Shown: positions 15,648 through 22,082 of the stretch, piece after piece | Layout of the letters: the number at the start of each line of letters is the position of its first letter | Numbering within the stretch: position 1 is the stretch's first letter | Source of the DNA: Candidatus Pacearchaeota archaeon | GTDB lineage: Archaea; Nanobdellota; Nanobdellia; Pacearchaeales; GW2011-AR1 | Length of the DNA: 22,105 nucleotides | Assembly (NCBI GenBank): GCA_016186375.1 | Contig: JACPLS010000038.1 | Location: 1 to 22,105 of the forward strand | Direction: 5' to 3' | Notes under the pieces: model-generated | Told to the model about the DNA's origin: nothing | Seen by the model: the letters and a program-made list of their open reading frames with translations, nothing else | Databases searched by the model: none | Position numbers and translations under genes: made by a program

Positions 15648-16137
15648 TAATAAACACCTCCAGTAACTTATTTGTAACTGAAAGGAAATTTGAGGCAATT
15701 ATCACTTGTTCATTATCCAATTGAGAATTGGCAAGAATAGTAATTAACTGGTTTTCTTCCGTTAGTTCTTTTATTTTATTTAAAATGTTCTTCATCACTG
15801 GCTCCACGTCCCTTTTTGGAGAGTCTTTGAAAAAAAGGGAGAGCGAATTAATCAATAAAACACTCATTTTCTTCTTTTTTATAAATCTACCAGAAGAATT
15901 TAGTCTGGCCAAGAGATCATAGGGTAATGGGGTTCTTACACAATAAATATTTTTAAAATAATAGTGCTGATTTATTCCTTCAAAATAAGAACTGTGTAGA
16001 TTTAAGCTATTGATTGTGTCTATAAATAAAACTTTTTCTTTTAATCTGCAAAATGCAGCAGAAAGATAATGTATAACGCTGTTAAGTTGCCCCGGATTTC
16101 CATTTAATGTTAAAACACTGCCTCTTTTAAACTCCAT
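15634..16137 (-). CDS. RecA/RadA-superfamily protein with degenerate ATPase motifs
   Basis: 167 residues with a RecA-type core layout. The P-loop position reads GNPGQLNS (13-20) instead of G-x-x-G-x-G-K-T, so the lysine is absent. The Walker B strand reads SVLLINSLSLFF (92-103), where RadA has IVDS-x-T-x-x-F, so the aspartate is asparagine. A later strand (LITILANSQ) matches the RadA VTNQ region. ATP hydrolysis is therefore unlikely, and a structural or DNA-binding role is more likely. It is the first gene of the operon leading to the PolB2-like polymerase and HNH protein, with a TATA-like box 29 bp upstream, and it is divergent from the SRAP gene. Confidence 0.72.
   Translation of the reverse strand: MEFKRGSVLTLNGNPGQLNSVIHYLSAAFCRLKEKVLFIDTINSLNLHSSYFEGINQHYYFKNIYCVRTPLPYDLLARLNSSGRFIKKKKMSVLLINSLSLFFKDSPKRDVEPVMKNILNKIKELTEENQLITILANSQLDNEQVIIASNFLSVTNKLLEVFINGTH
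15655..15661 (-). promoter_or_regulatory. Shine-Dalgarno site deciding the start of the small helical protein
   Basis: GGAGGTG on the minus strand lies 7 bases before the ATG at 15645-15647, inside the end of the RecA-like gene. It is the strongest ribosome-binding site I found on the minus strand. Confidence 0.75.
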
Positions 16138-16161
16138 CTCTGATAAAAGATAAAACTATTA

Positions 16162-16170
16162 TAATAAATA
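16162..16170 (-). promoter_or_regulatory. TATA-like box of the RecA-like/PolB2/HNH operon
   Basis: TATTTATTA on the minus strand, centred about 29 bp before the ATG at 16135-16137. Confidence 0.45.
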
Positions 16171-16264
16171 TGTGTGTTAGAAAGAAATTATTTTAGCACA
16201 TAAAAACTTAAATTACGAATGCCTAAAAAGTGACGAAAGAAAAAATTTCACGTCGATCAGAAAA

Positions 16265-16272
16265 GTTTATTA
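16265..16272 (+). promoter_or_regulatory. TATA-like box of the SRAP gene
   Basis: TTTATTAA is centred about 26 bp before the ATG at 16295. It shares the 157-bp divergent gap with the PolB2-like operon promoter. Confidence 0.5.
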
Positions 16273-16294
16273 AGTTCAATTGATATTTGATATA

Positions 16295-16942
16295 ATGTGT
16301 GGAAGAATGGCTGCAGTTTTCAGTTCAGAAGATGCAAAAGAAGAATTTGAGATAGATGTTATCAAAAAAGATTTCTCTCCCAGATACAATCTTGCCCCTA
16401 CGCAAGATACACCTGTAATAATTTCAGGCTCGAAAGTATTTGATTTATTTAAATGGGGTCTTATTCCATATTGGGCTAAAGATAAAAATATTGGATATAA
16501 AATGATAAATACAAGATCAGAAACGATAGCAGAAAAACCAGTCTTTAAGAAAGCTTTTCAGGATTTTAGATGCGCAATACTAATATCAGGATTTTATGAG
16601 TGGAAAGACAAAATTCCTTTTTATTTTAAGTTAAAAGGGGCAAAGATATTTGCATTAGCGGGCATTGCCTCTCTTTGGAAGAATGAATCAGGAATAGAAA
16701 TAGGAACATGTAGCATAATTACTGTTGAATCTAATAGCTTAATAAAGAAATTTCACGATAGAATGCCTGTTATACTTGACAAAGAGAAAATTGATATATG
16801 GATTAAAAAACAAAATAAAGATATAGATTTCCTTCAATCTTTTCTTAAACCCTTTAGCCCTAAAAAGATGGAATATTATCAAGTAAGTGATAAAGTTAAT
16901 TCTGTTAAGAATGAAAGCCCAGATTTAGTGGATGAGATATGA
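16295..16942 (+). CDS. SRAP-domain protein (HMCES/YedK), abasic-site DNA-protein crosslinker
   Basis: 215 residues. SRAP proteins bind abasic sites in single-stranded DNA and form a thiazolidine crosslink through the N-terminal cysteine. The mature N terminus must be Cys2, so the ATG at 16295 (MCGRMAAVF) is right even though the frame opens earlier at a TTG. The family blocks are FSPRYNLAPTQ (37-47), FKWGLIPYWAK, INTRSETIAEKP with the conserved asparagine and arginine, ISGFYEWK with the catalytic glutamate, and KFHDRMPVIL with the conserved histidine. All active-site residues are present. It is divergent from the RecA-like/PolB2/HNH operon, consistent with a shared job at damaged replication forks. 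Confidence 0.95.
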   Translation: MCGRMAAVFSSEDAKEEFEIDVIKKDFSPRYNLAPTQDTPVIISGSKVFDLFKWGLIPYWAKDKNIGYKMINTRSETIAEKPVFKKAFQDFRCAILISGFYEWKDKIPFYFKLKGAKIFALAGIASLWKNESGIEIGTCSIITVESNSLIKKFHDRMPVILDKEKIDIWIKKQNKDIDFLQSFLKPFSPKKMEYYQVSDKVNSVKNESPDLVDEI

Positions 16943-16997
16943 TAATTTCATATTTGCTTAATTAAGGATAGTTTAAACACTTTAAAGAATAGGAAGT

Positions 16998-17005
16998 TTT
17001 AAAAA
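16998..17005 (+). promoter_or_regulatory. TATA-like box of rpoN
   Basis: TTTAAAAA, centred about 25 bp before the ATG at 17027. Confidence 0.45.
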
Positions 17006-17026
17006 GCATTTTTTATCTATAAGTTA

Positions 17027-17224
17027 ATGATAATACCGGTTCGTTGCTTCGGATGTGGAAAGCCACTAGGTCAATTATGGGAAGAATACAAGAAAAGAAC
17101 AGGCGCTGGTGAAGATGCCAGGACAGTATTAGATGAGCTTGGTTTGGAAAGATATTGCTGCAGAGCTACATTATTAGGTCACGCAGAAATGCTCCCAGAA
17201 GTAACTAAGTTCAAAAAGGCCTAA
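17027..17224 (+). CDS. rpoN: DNA-directed RNA polymerase subunit N (RPB10 homologue)
   Basis: 65 residues, the standard size. It begins MIIPVRCFGCGKPLGQLWEEY, the invariant RpoN/RPB10 start, with CFGC as the first half of the zinc site and RYCCR (about residues 42-46) as the second. It sits in the RNA polymerase assembly platform with subunits D, L and P. In many archaea it clusters with ribosomal protein genes; here it stands alone. Its stop overlaps the convergent gene's stop by 4 bp. A strong archaeal marker (not the bacterial sigma-54 gene of the same name). Confidence 0.97.
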   Translation: MIIPVRCFGCGKPLGQLWEEYKKRTGAGEDARTVLDELGLERYCCRATLLGHAEMLPEVTKFKKA

Positions 17225-17613
17225 GAAAAATCAAGCATTAATTGTTCTCCTTTAGAAATATCTTGATGATAATCCTCACTAATATCATAATCATCAGGTA
17301 ATTTAGCTCTTTTCCTTAATCTTCTCCAGGTTGCATATGGATCTGTTTCTCCTTTTCTGGCTCTAATATTGTAATCTTTAGAATAACCCTCACTAAACCA
17401 GTATTTAGCAGCTTTTATTGCATCTCTTGCGTATTTCTTTTTATCTTTATCATCTTTAAATTGTGGAATACTAGCAACTGTAATCAATTTACCTAATTCA
17501 CCTATAATTTTCAATTCTAATGTGCCTATAAGATCTAATACTGCAGCAAAAGAATGGTATTTATTATAATATCGTATTCTCGAAGAAAACTTACTTTTTA
17601 TTTTATGCGCCAT
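17221..17613 (-). CDS. Hypothetical basic protein (about 130 residues)
   Basis: I recognise no family. The frame opens at 17709 (162 residues), overlapping rnp4 by 44 bp. I prefer the ATG at 17611-17613 because an AT-rich TATA-like stretch lies about 25 bp before it, but the longer form is possible. The shorter protein starts MAHKIKSKFSSRIRYYNKYH (basic), has a hydrophobic helix (AAVLDLIGTLELKIIGEL), and then a tryptophan- and arginine-rich segment (YATWRRLRKRAKLP). It ends in an acidic tail (DISEDYHQDISKGEQLMLDF). The basic patch suggests nucleic-acid binding. Its position after rnp4 may mean a link to RNA processing; that is only context. Confidence 0.55.
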   Translation of the reverse strand: MAHKIKSKFSSRIRYYNKYHSFAAVLDLIGTLELKIIGELGKLITVASIPQFKDDKDKKKYARDAIKAAKYWFSEGYSKDYNIRARKGETDPYATWRRLRKRAKLPDDYDISEDYHQDISKGEQLMLDFS

Positions 17614-17665
17614 ATAGATTTGCAGATTTAATATTTTAAAGAATTTATATGCTGTAAAATAATCA

Positions 17666-17926
17666 TTACATTTTAAGTTTATTTCTAAATTCGCATTTTT
17701 CACATTCAATTGTCTTATGCGTCTTTGTTATTCTGATCTTTCCTCTCAATTGTGAGAGGCATTTCTTGCAATAAAGTCTTCGGTAATTGCCAAGCTTAAT
17801 GTTGAATTTCATAGCCAGCCTTTTTATTTTCCTTATTTGATCTGAATTGTAATTTGTGCGCGCAAAGAAAATTTCTATTTGCTTTTCTGCCTCACTTTTC
17901 GACATTCTTTTGTATACTTCTCTCAT
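17666..17926 (-). CDS. rnp4: RNase P protein component 4 (Rpr2/Rpp21 family)
   Basis: 86 residues. Rnp4 pairs with Rnp1 (Rpp29) on the specificity domain of RNase P RNA to help cut tRNA 5' leaders. Seen here are an N-terminal helix pair with A-R-x-N-x-x-x-S/D (FFARTNYNSDQIRKIKRLAMKF), then the zinc ribbon with LYCKKCLS and IECEKCEFR, four cysteines in all. The length is right for the family, somewhat short at the N terminus. A TATA-like box about 26 bp before the ATG supports the first methionine. The downstream orphan overlaps its end if the long start is used. Confidence 0.9.
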   Translation of the reverse strand: MREVYKRMSKSEAEKQIEIFFARTNYNSDQIRKIKRLAMKFNIKLGNYRRLYCKKCLSQLRGKIRITKTHKTIECEKCEFRNKLKM

Positions 17927-17948
17927 AATGAATATATGAAGAATCCAT

Positions 17949-17956
17949 ATTTATAT
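17949..17956 (-). promoter_or_regulatory. TATA-like box of rnp4
   Basis: ATATAAAT on the minus strand, about 26 bp before the ATG at 17924-17926; it supports the first methionine as the start. Confidence 0.45.
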
Positions 17957-18029
17957 GTAACCTATAAAATATAATTCCTGACAAATTAATAATATTTTTT
18001 TAAAAGTCCATTCTAAAAGGCATTCAAAA

Positions 18030-18038
18030 TATTTAAAA
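18030..18038 (+). promoter_or_regulatory. TATA-like box of the hsp20-cdc48 operon
   Basis: TATTTAAAA, centred about 27 bp before the ATG at 18061. Confidence 0.55.
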
Positions 18039-18060
18039 ACGAAAAATTCTTAATAAAATC

Positions 18061-18447
18061 ATGGCAGATTGGTTTAATGATGACCCCTTTGATGGCATTT
18101 TTGAAGAATTCTTTGGAAGAGGCAGACCTGGATTTAAGAGAAGAGAGAAATTTATTGTAGGAGAAGATGAAGAAAGAACAGTCGACGTAATTGAAGTTGG
18201 AGATAAAGCATATTTAATTTTTGAATTGCCTGGGTTCGATGAAGAAGATGTTTCTATAAATACCAAAGGTAAAACAATAGAAATCTCAATTGAAAAAAAG
18301 AATGTTGACGGGATAAAAGAATATCTGGCACAAAAACTAGCTTCTGGATTAAAATATGCTAGAAAGTTACCAGATTCTATAAGTCCTAAGAATTTTTCAT
18401 ATTCACTTAAAAATGGCATTTTAGAAATTAAATTTGACAGGATGTAA
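18061..18447 (+). CDS. Small heat-shock protein Hsp20 (alpha-crystallin family)
   Basis: 128 residues. This ATP-independent holdase binds unfolding proteins. The N-terminal part (1-35) is short with aromatic residues and a glycine-arginine stretch (EEFFGRGRPGF). The alpha-crystallin domain follows (about 38-128), with YLIFELPGFDEEDVSI and the closing SLKNGILEIKF, the typical A-x-x-x-N-G-V/I-L strand. The C-terminal I-x-I extension is missing, so large oligomer assembly may differ. The next gene, cdc48, starts 2 bp after the stop, so the two are one operon linking a holdase to an unfoldase, a frequent archaeal pairing. Confidence 0.92.
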   Translation: MADWFNDDPFDGIFEEFFGRGRPGFKRREKFIVGEDEERTVDVIEVGDKAYLIFELPGFDEEDVSINTKGKTIEISIEKKNVDGIKEYLAQKLASGLKYARKLPDSISPKNFSYSLKNGILEIKFDRM

Positions 18448-18449
18448 AA

Positions 18450-20621
18450 ATGACAAAAGAAAAAACACCCAAATTAGAAATTGCAGAATCATTACAGGAA
18501 GATATAGATAAGGGAATAGCCAGAATCCCTTCAAATATCTTAGATGAATTAAAATTAGTTTCAGGAGATCTTATTGAATTGACTGGTAAAAACAAAGTTA
18601 TTGTTAGAGCTTTAAGGGCAGCAAAAAGAGATTCAACAAGAAACATAATAAGAATTGATGGAACTATCAGGGCTAATCTAGGTGCTTCAATTGGAGATTC
18701 AATTGCCATTTCGCCCATTAAGGTAAAAGCTGCACAGTCTATGACTCTCTCTCCACTTCAAGAGGTTAGATTTTCAGATGACCCGACAGAATACTTTCAC
18801 ACTAAACTTTTGGACATTCCTATAAGGGAAGGGCAAAAAATAGTCATAGATGTATTTGGCACACGATTAGCATATATAGTCAGCAAAACAAATCCTAAAG
18901 AAAATGTTATAATTAAGCCTAGTACAAAGATAATTGTTTCAGAAACAGTGCATTCTGGAGAAGGAAAATCAACAGGAATAACATATGAGGACATTGGAGG
19001 ATTGAAGAATGAAATTGAGCTTATAAGGGAGATGGTGGAGCTTCCGATGAAACATCCCGAAGTATTTCAAAAACTGGGAGTTGGTGCTCCAAAAGGAGTC
19101 CTCTTAACTGGCCCTCCTGGTACAGGAAAAACTCTCCTTGCCAAAGCAGTAGCAACAGAAACTGATTCAACATTTTACTCTATTGCAGGTCCTGAAATTA
19201 TATCAAAATATTACGGTGAGTCTGAAAAACATTTAAGAGATGTATTTGAAAAAGCAGAAAAGACAGCTCCTTCAATAATCTTTATTGATGAAATAGATTC
19301 AATTGCTCCTAAGAGAGGAGAAGGAATTGACCAAACTGAAAAAAGAGTTGTAGCACAGCTTTTAACTTTAATGGACGGTCTAAAATCTAGGGGCCAGGTA
19401 GTAGTTATGGCTGCAACAAACAGGCCTGACGACATTGATGAAGCATTAAGAAGACCAGGAAGATTTGACAGAGAGTTAAGAATAAATCCTCCTGATGAAG
19501 AAGGTAGAAAAGAAATATTAAGAATCCATACAAGAGGTATGCCTCTTGAGAAAGATGTAGACTTCAATGAGATTTCTTACAGAACAATAGGATTTACAGG
19601 AGCAGATATAGAAGTTTTATGTAAGGAAGCAGCTTTAAAATCCATAAAGCCATATTTTTCAGAATTAAAAACATTACAAGAAAAGGTTCCAACAAATATT
19701 TTGGAAAAAATAAAAGTTTCAAGGCAACATTTCTTAGAAGCCCTAAAGAGAGTTGAACCAAGCGCCATGCGTGAAGTTCTTATTCAGAAACCACACGTTT
19801 CATGGGACGATGTAGGAGGCCTGGATAAAGAGAAAGAGAAATTGAGAGAAGTTGTTGAATTACCCTTATTGCGCCCAGATTTATTTGTAAAAGCAGGAAT
19901 TAAACCTGCAAAAGGAGTATTGATTAGCGGACCTTCTGGTACAGGAAAAACTCTCCTTGCCAAAGCAGTAGCAACAGAAACAAATGCTAATTTCATTTCT
20001 ATTAAAGGTCCAGAATTGGTTAGCAAATGGGTTGGAGAGTCAGAAAAGCATATAAGAGACATTTTTAAGAAAGCCAAGCAAGTATCTCCATCTATTATAT
20101 TCTTCGATGAATTTGACTCAATATCGCAACATAGAGGTATTGGAATAAATGATTCAACAGAAAGAATGGTTAATCAATTACTTACAGAATTAGACGGTGT
20201 TGAAGAATTAGAAAGAGTAGTAATTATTGCCGCTACAAACAGAAAAGACTTATTAGATCCAGCTCTAATCAGGTCCGGAAGAATTGACGTTTCTGTGGAA
20301 CTTTCAATTCCTAACCTTGAATCAAGAAAGAAAATTTTCTCCGTTCACACAAAATCCATGCCTCTTGATAAAAATATAAATTTGGAAGATTATGCCAAAA
20401 AAACAGAAGGATGGACAGGTGCTGACTTATCTTCAATAACGAGAGAAGCAGGAATTATTGCTATAAAAAGAGCATATAAAGGAAGGGAAAAAGAAATAAT
20501 TATTTCAAGGAATGATTTTGATATTGCACTTGAAAATGTCTCTAAATCAATTGGAAAACCAATCAAAAATAAGGAAATTGACGTAAAGTCAAAGACCACA
20601 AAAATAAAAATTGAAAAATAA
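18450..20621 (+). CDS. Cdc48/VAT-type AAA+ ATPase (p97 homologue)
   Basis: A 723-residue double-ring unfoldase. The N domain (about 1-180) has the double-psi barrel (IARIPSNILDELKLVSGDLIEL) and a second subdomain. D1 has Walker A GPPGTGKT (221-228), Walker B IFIDEID (D280, E281) and the arginine-finger region RRPGRFDRE. D2 has Walker A GPSGTGKT (494-501), where the usual second proline is serine, Walker B IFFDEFD (D553, E554) and RSGRIDVS. The C terminus is lysine-rich and shows no clear HbYX proteasome-docking tail. The 46 bases encoding the end of both Walker A motifs are identical (19117-19162 and 19936-19981). The start is 2 bp after hsp20, with GGATG upstream as a weak ribosome-binding site. 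Confidence 0.97.
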   Translation: MTKEKTPKLEIAESLQEDIDKGIARIPSNILDELKLVSGDLIELTGKNKVIVRALRAAKRDSTRNIIRIDGTIRANLGASIGDSIAISPIKVKAAQSMTLSPLQEVRFSDDPTEYFHTKLLDIPIREGQKIVIDVFGTRLAYIVSKTNPKENVIIKPSTKIIVSETVHSGEGKSTGITYEDIGGLKNEIELIREMVELPMKHPEVFQKLGVGAPKGVLLTGPPGTGKTLLAKAVATETDSTFYSIAGPEIISKYYGESEKHLRDVFEKAEKTAPSIIFIDEIDSIAPKRGEGIDQTEKRVVAQLLTLMDGLKSRGQVVVMAATNRPDDIDEALRRPGRFDRELRINPPDEEGRKEILRIHTRGMPLEKDVDFNEISYRTIGFTGADIEVLCKEAALKSIKPYFSELKTLQEKVPTNILEKIKVSRQHFLEALKRVEPSAMREVLIQKPHVSWDDVGGLDKEKEKLREVVELPLLRPDLFVKAGIKPAKGVLISGPSGTGKTLLAKAVATETNANFISIKGPELVSKWVGESEKHIRDIFKKAKQVSPSIIFFDEFDSISQHRGIGINDSTERMVNQLLTELDGVEELERVVIIAATNRKDLLDPALIRSGRIDVSVELSIPNLESRKKIFSVHTKSMPLDKNINLEDYAKKTEGWTGADLSSITREAGIIAIKRAYKGREKEIIISRNDFDIALENVSKSIGKPIKNKEIDVKSKTTKIKIEK
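19117..19162 (+). repeat. 46-bp intragenic repeat, D1 copy
   Basis: Identical to 19936-19981, codon for codon, across the Walker A region of D1. Flanking parts of the two AAA domains differ freely. Confidence 0.9.
19936..19981 (+). repeat. 46-bp intragenic repeat, D2 copy
   Basis: Identical to 19117-19162, covering the D2 Walker A threonine-glycine-lysine and following helix. Confidence 0.9.
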
Positions 20622-20652
20622 TTAAACTAATTAGAAGAGATAATCAATAAAA

Positions 20653-21318
20653 ATGGTGATAAAAATAACTTATTTTGTTCATGGAACAACAATAGATAAT
20701 GAAAAGAATATTTCTTCTGGATGGTCTGATTCTCTTCTATCAGATTTAGGAATTAATCAATCTAAACAATTACCCAGTCAAATAGGCAATAAGAAATTCG
20801 ATGTTGTTTACTGTTCTGACTTGAAGAGGGCTGTAGATTCTGCTGAAATTAGTTTTAAAGATAAGTTTCTAATCAAACAAGACAAACGACTAAGAGAATG
20901 TAATTATGGAGATTTTAACGGTAAATCTTCAGATATTGTTGAACCATTACAAAAAAAACATATATATAAGAAGTTTCCAAATGGGGAGAGTTATGAAAAT
21001 GTTAAAGCACGAATAAATGATTTCTTGACATCTTTAAAAAAGAATTATGATAGAAAAAATGTTGCAATAGTAGCTCATAAAGCTTCTCAACTAGCCTTAG
21101 ATGTTATGTCAAAAAGTCTCCAGAAAACCGCACCTTTCAAGGTGCGGTAACTTTTTGAGCATCCAAAAAACGAGTGCCTGTCACAAACCGCAGCTTTTAA
21201 GCTGCGGTGGCACATCGTTTTTTTGATTCTAAAAGGAAAAACATGGAAACAGGCTTTTGCTGAAGATTGGAGAAATAAAAAAGCCTGGCAACCTGGCTGG
21301 GAATATATTATCCCTTAA
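20653..21318 (+). pseudogene. Histidine phosphatase (phosphoglycerate-mutase-like), interrupted by a 120-bp double-hairpin insert
   Basis: The 5' part (20653-21150 as an open frame, 165 codons) encodes a histidine phosphatase. It has YFVHGTT (catalytic histidine; the usual R before it is V), YCSDLKRAVDSAE, LRECNYGDFNG and VAIVAHKASQLALDV with the second histidine. Coding identity stops after the valine at 21103-21105. It resumes in the same frame at 21226: ILKGKTWKQAF, then AEDWRNKKAWQPGWEYIIP, stop at 21316-21318, a plausible C terminus. The 120 bp between carry an in-frame stop. Removing them gives about 181 intact residues. As DNA the gene is broken and the truncated protein would lack its last 30 residues. 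Excision at RNA or translation level is possible but unproven. Confidence 0.8.
21108..21227 (+). mobile_element. 120-bp double-hairpin mini-element (possible Y1-transposase-mobilised MITE)
   Basis: The insert in the phosphatase gene consists of two back-to-back hairpins. Unit 1 (21109-21158): outer stem TCAAAAAGT/ACTTTTTGA, a 9-base 5' bulge, inner stem ACCGCACC/GGTGCGGT, loop TTTCAA. Unit 2 (21161-21227): a long A/T-rich outer stem running on through GTGCC/GGCAC, an 8-base 5' bulge, inner stem ACCGCAGC/GCTGCGGT, loop TTTTAA. Both have the same handedness and inner-stem consensus, so they are diverged tandem units. Edges deduced from the resumed reading frame coincide with the hairpin feet, with only an AT of ambiguity and no target duplication. 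This resembles palindromic elements moved by IS200/IS605-type (Y1) transposases. It contains no protein. Confidence 0.7.
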
Positions 21319-21331
21319 ATACAACAAAAGG

Positions 21332-21339
21332 TTTTTAAA
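21332..21339 (+). promoter_or_regulatory. TATA-like box of the 21361 gene
   Basis: TTTTTAAA, about 25 bp before the ATG at 21361. Confidence 0.45.
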
Positions 21340-21360
21340 TTCACATTATCGAAATAGTAT

Positions 21361-21759
21361 ATGGAATTAAAATATTTTGATTATATGGAAAGACGAGCAA
21401 CTGTTGGAGATCCAAAAACTGGAGAGAACTTCACACTAGGAGTATATTTAGATGATGACCAAAAATATAAAATCTCTTCACCTTTTAATTTTCAAAAACC
21501 AGTAAATGGTATTGGAGGAAGTTTAAGAAATCACACTTATTTTATCGTAAACGGAAGAGAAATAGAGAATGGAAGAAAGAGATTAGAAGACGCCGTTAAT
21601 GAATTAAATAGACAAGATCAAGGTGAAAATAAAGACCCAATTAGCTATTTAAAAAATACAATCTCAGGATTAGATATTTATAAATCACATGAAGAATCAA
21701 TTATAGGAATGGCATCAGAAGCATTAGGCAAAACCAAGGTATCTCTAGGAATTTTATAA
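21361..21759 (+). CDS. Hypothetical protein (132 residues)
   Basis: No family is recognised. It is a soluble alpha/beta protein. The first 60 residues are strand-rich (FTLGVYLDDDQKYKISSPF, HTYFIVNGREI), followed by a charged helix (GRKRLEDAVNELNRQDQ) and a late segment (EESIIGMASEALGKTKVSLGIL). There are no cysteines or membrane spans. A TATA-like box 25 bp upstream supports the ATG as a leaderless start. It is the last complete gene before the structured region at the right edge. Confidence 0.55.
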   Translation: MELKYFDYMERRATVGDPKTGENFTLGVYLDDDQKYKISSPFNFQKPVNGIGGSLRNHTYFIVNGREIENGRKRLEDAVNELNRQDQGENKDPISYLKNTISGLDIYKSHEESIIGMASEALGKTKVSLGIL

Positions 21760-21918
21760 TTATTCTTATATAAATAAATCATTAGAAATATTTCTTACTT
21801 CATATAAAATATAATATATGGGGTTTTTCAAAACTCTCTTTTTATATTAATTTTCATATAGTAAATAATCTTAAAAAATGCATCTTCTAACCAGAATACC
21901 AAATATAAATTAATATTA
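21760..21918. other. AT-rich intergenic stretch without a supported gene
   Basis: From the 21361 gene stop to the first hairpin this DNA is very A/T-rich. A TATA-like TATAAAATATA stands before a 10-codon frame (ATGGGGTTT...), which I do not accept as a gene. I see no RNA gene, CRISPR repeat or strong palindrome here. The adjoining hairpin features up to 22082 complete a gap of about 320 bp without a gene. Confidence 0.5.
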
Positions 21919-21919
21919 T

Positions 21920-21969
21920 GCCGTCCGCAAGAAAACTTACAGCTTTTTAAGCTGTAGATGAATTGCGGC
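21920..21969 (+). repeat. Imperfect bulged palindrome, possible end of an IS200/IS605-like element
   Basis: The outer stem GCCG+GCAA pairs with TTGCGGC across a 3-base bulge. An inner stem TACAGCTT/AAGCTGTA with a TTT loop is offset by a 7-base 5' bulge. The inner loop core CAGCTTTT(T)AAGCTG resembles unit 2 of the 21108-21227 element. Bulged subterminal palindromes of this kind mark the ends of Y1-transposase elements. A gene with its own Shine-Dalgarno begins 114 bp further right. Confidence 0.45.
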
Positions 21970-21998
21970 AAAGTTTTTCTATCTGAATTACTTTAAGA

Positions 21999-22031
21999 CA
22001 GGGAGAGCTTGTTGCAGCTCCCTGAATTTTT
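21999..22031 (+). terminator. Leader hairpin with T-run (attenuator-like)
   Basis: CAGGGAG (21999-22005) pairs with CTCCCTG (22018-22024), followed at 22027-22031 by five T. It lies about 50 bp before the start codon at 22083, so it could act as a leader terminator or cover the ribosome-binding site: its CTCC could pair with the GGAG at 22073. IS200-type leaders carry such elements. An accidental hairpin is possible. Confidence 0.4.
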
Positions 22032-22072
22032 GTCAATCATAGCTGTAGCTTTCTCTCATAATTAAATTTATC

Positions 22073-22078
22073 GGAGGT
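22073..22078 (+). promoter_or_regulatory. Shine-Dalgarno of the gene entering at the right edge
   Basis: GGAGGT, four bases before the ATG at 22083; unusual in this window, where first genes are mostly leaderless. Confidence 0.6.
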
Positions 22079-22082
22079 AAAA

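Noticed and set aside
16229..16256. Possible inverted repeat GTGACGAAA...TTTCACGTC in the same region
   Set aside because: The arms do not pair properly when aligned; not a convincing operator.
16138..16294. ANTTTC-like hexamers, known as UV-response elements in Sulfolobus, in the divergent SRAP/PolB2 promoter region
   Set aside because: AATTTC occurs in both directions, but the hexamer is expected by chance in such AT-rich DNA; too weak to annotate.
18033..20599. Minus-strand frames opposite hsp20 and cdc48
   Set aside because: They are shadows of two well-supported genes.
21108..21227. Integron attC site as explanation of the double hairpins
   Set aside because: The core R-box (GTTRRRY) is absent, no integrase is nearby, and tandem same-handed hairpins do not fit attC.
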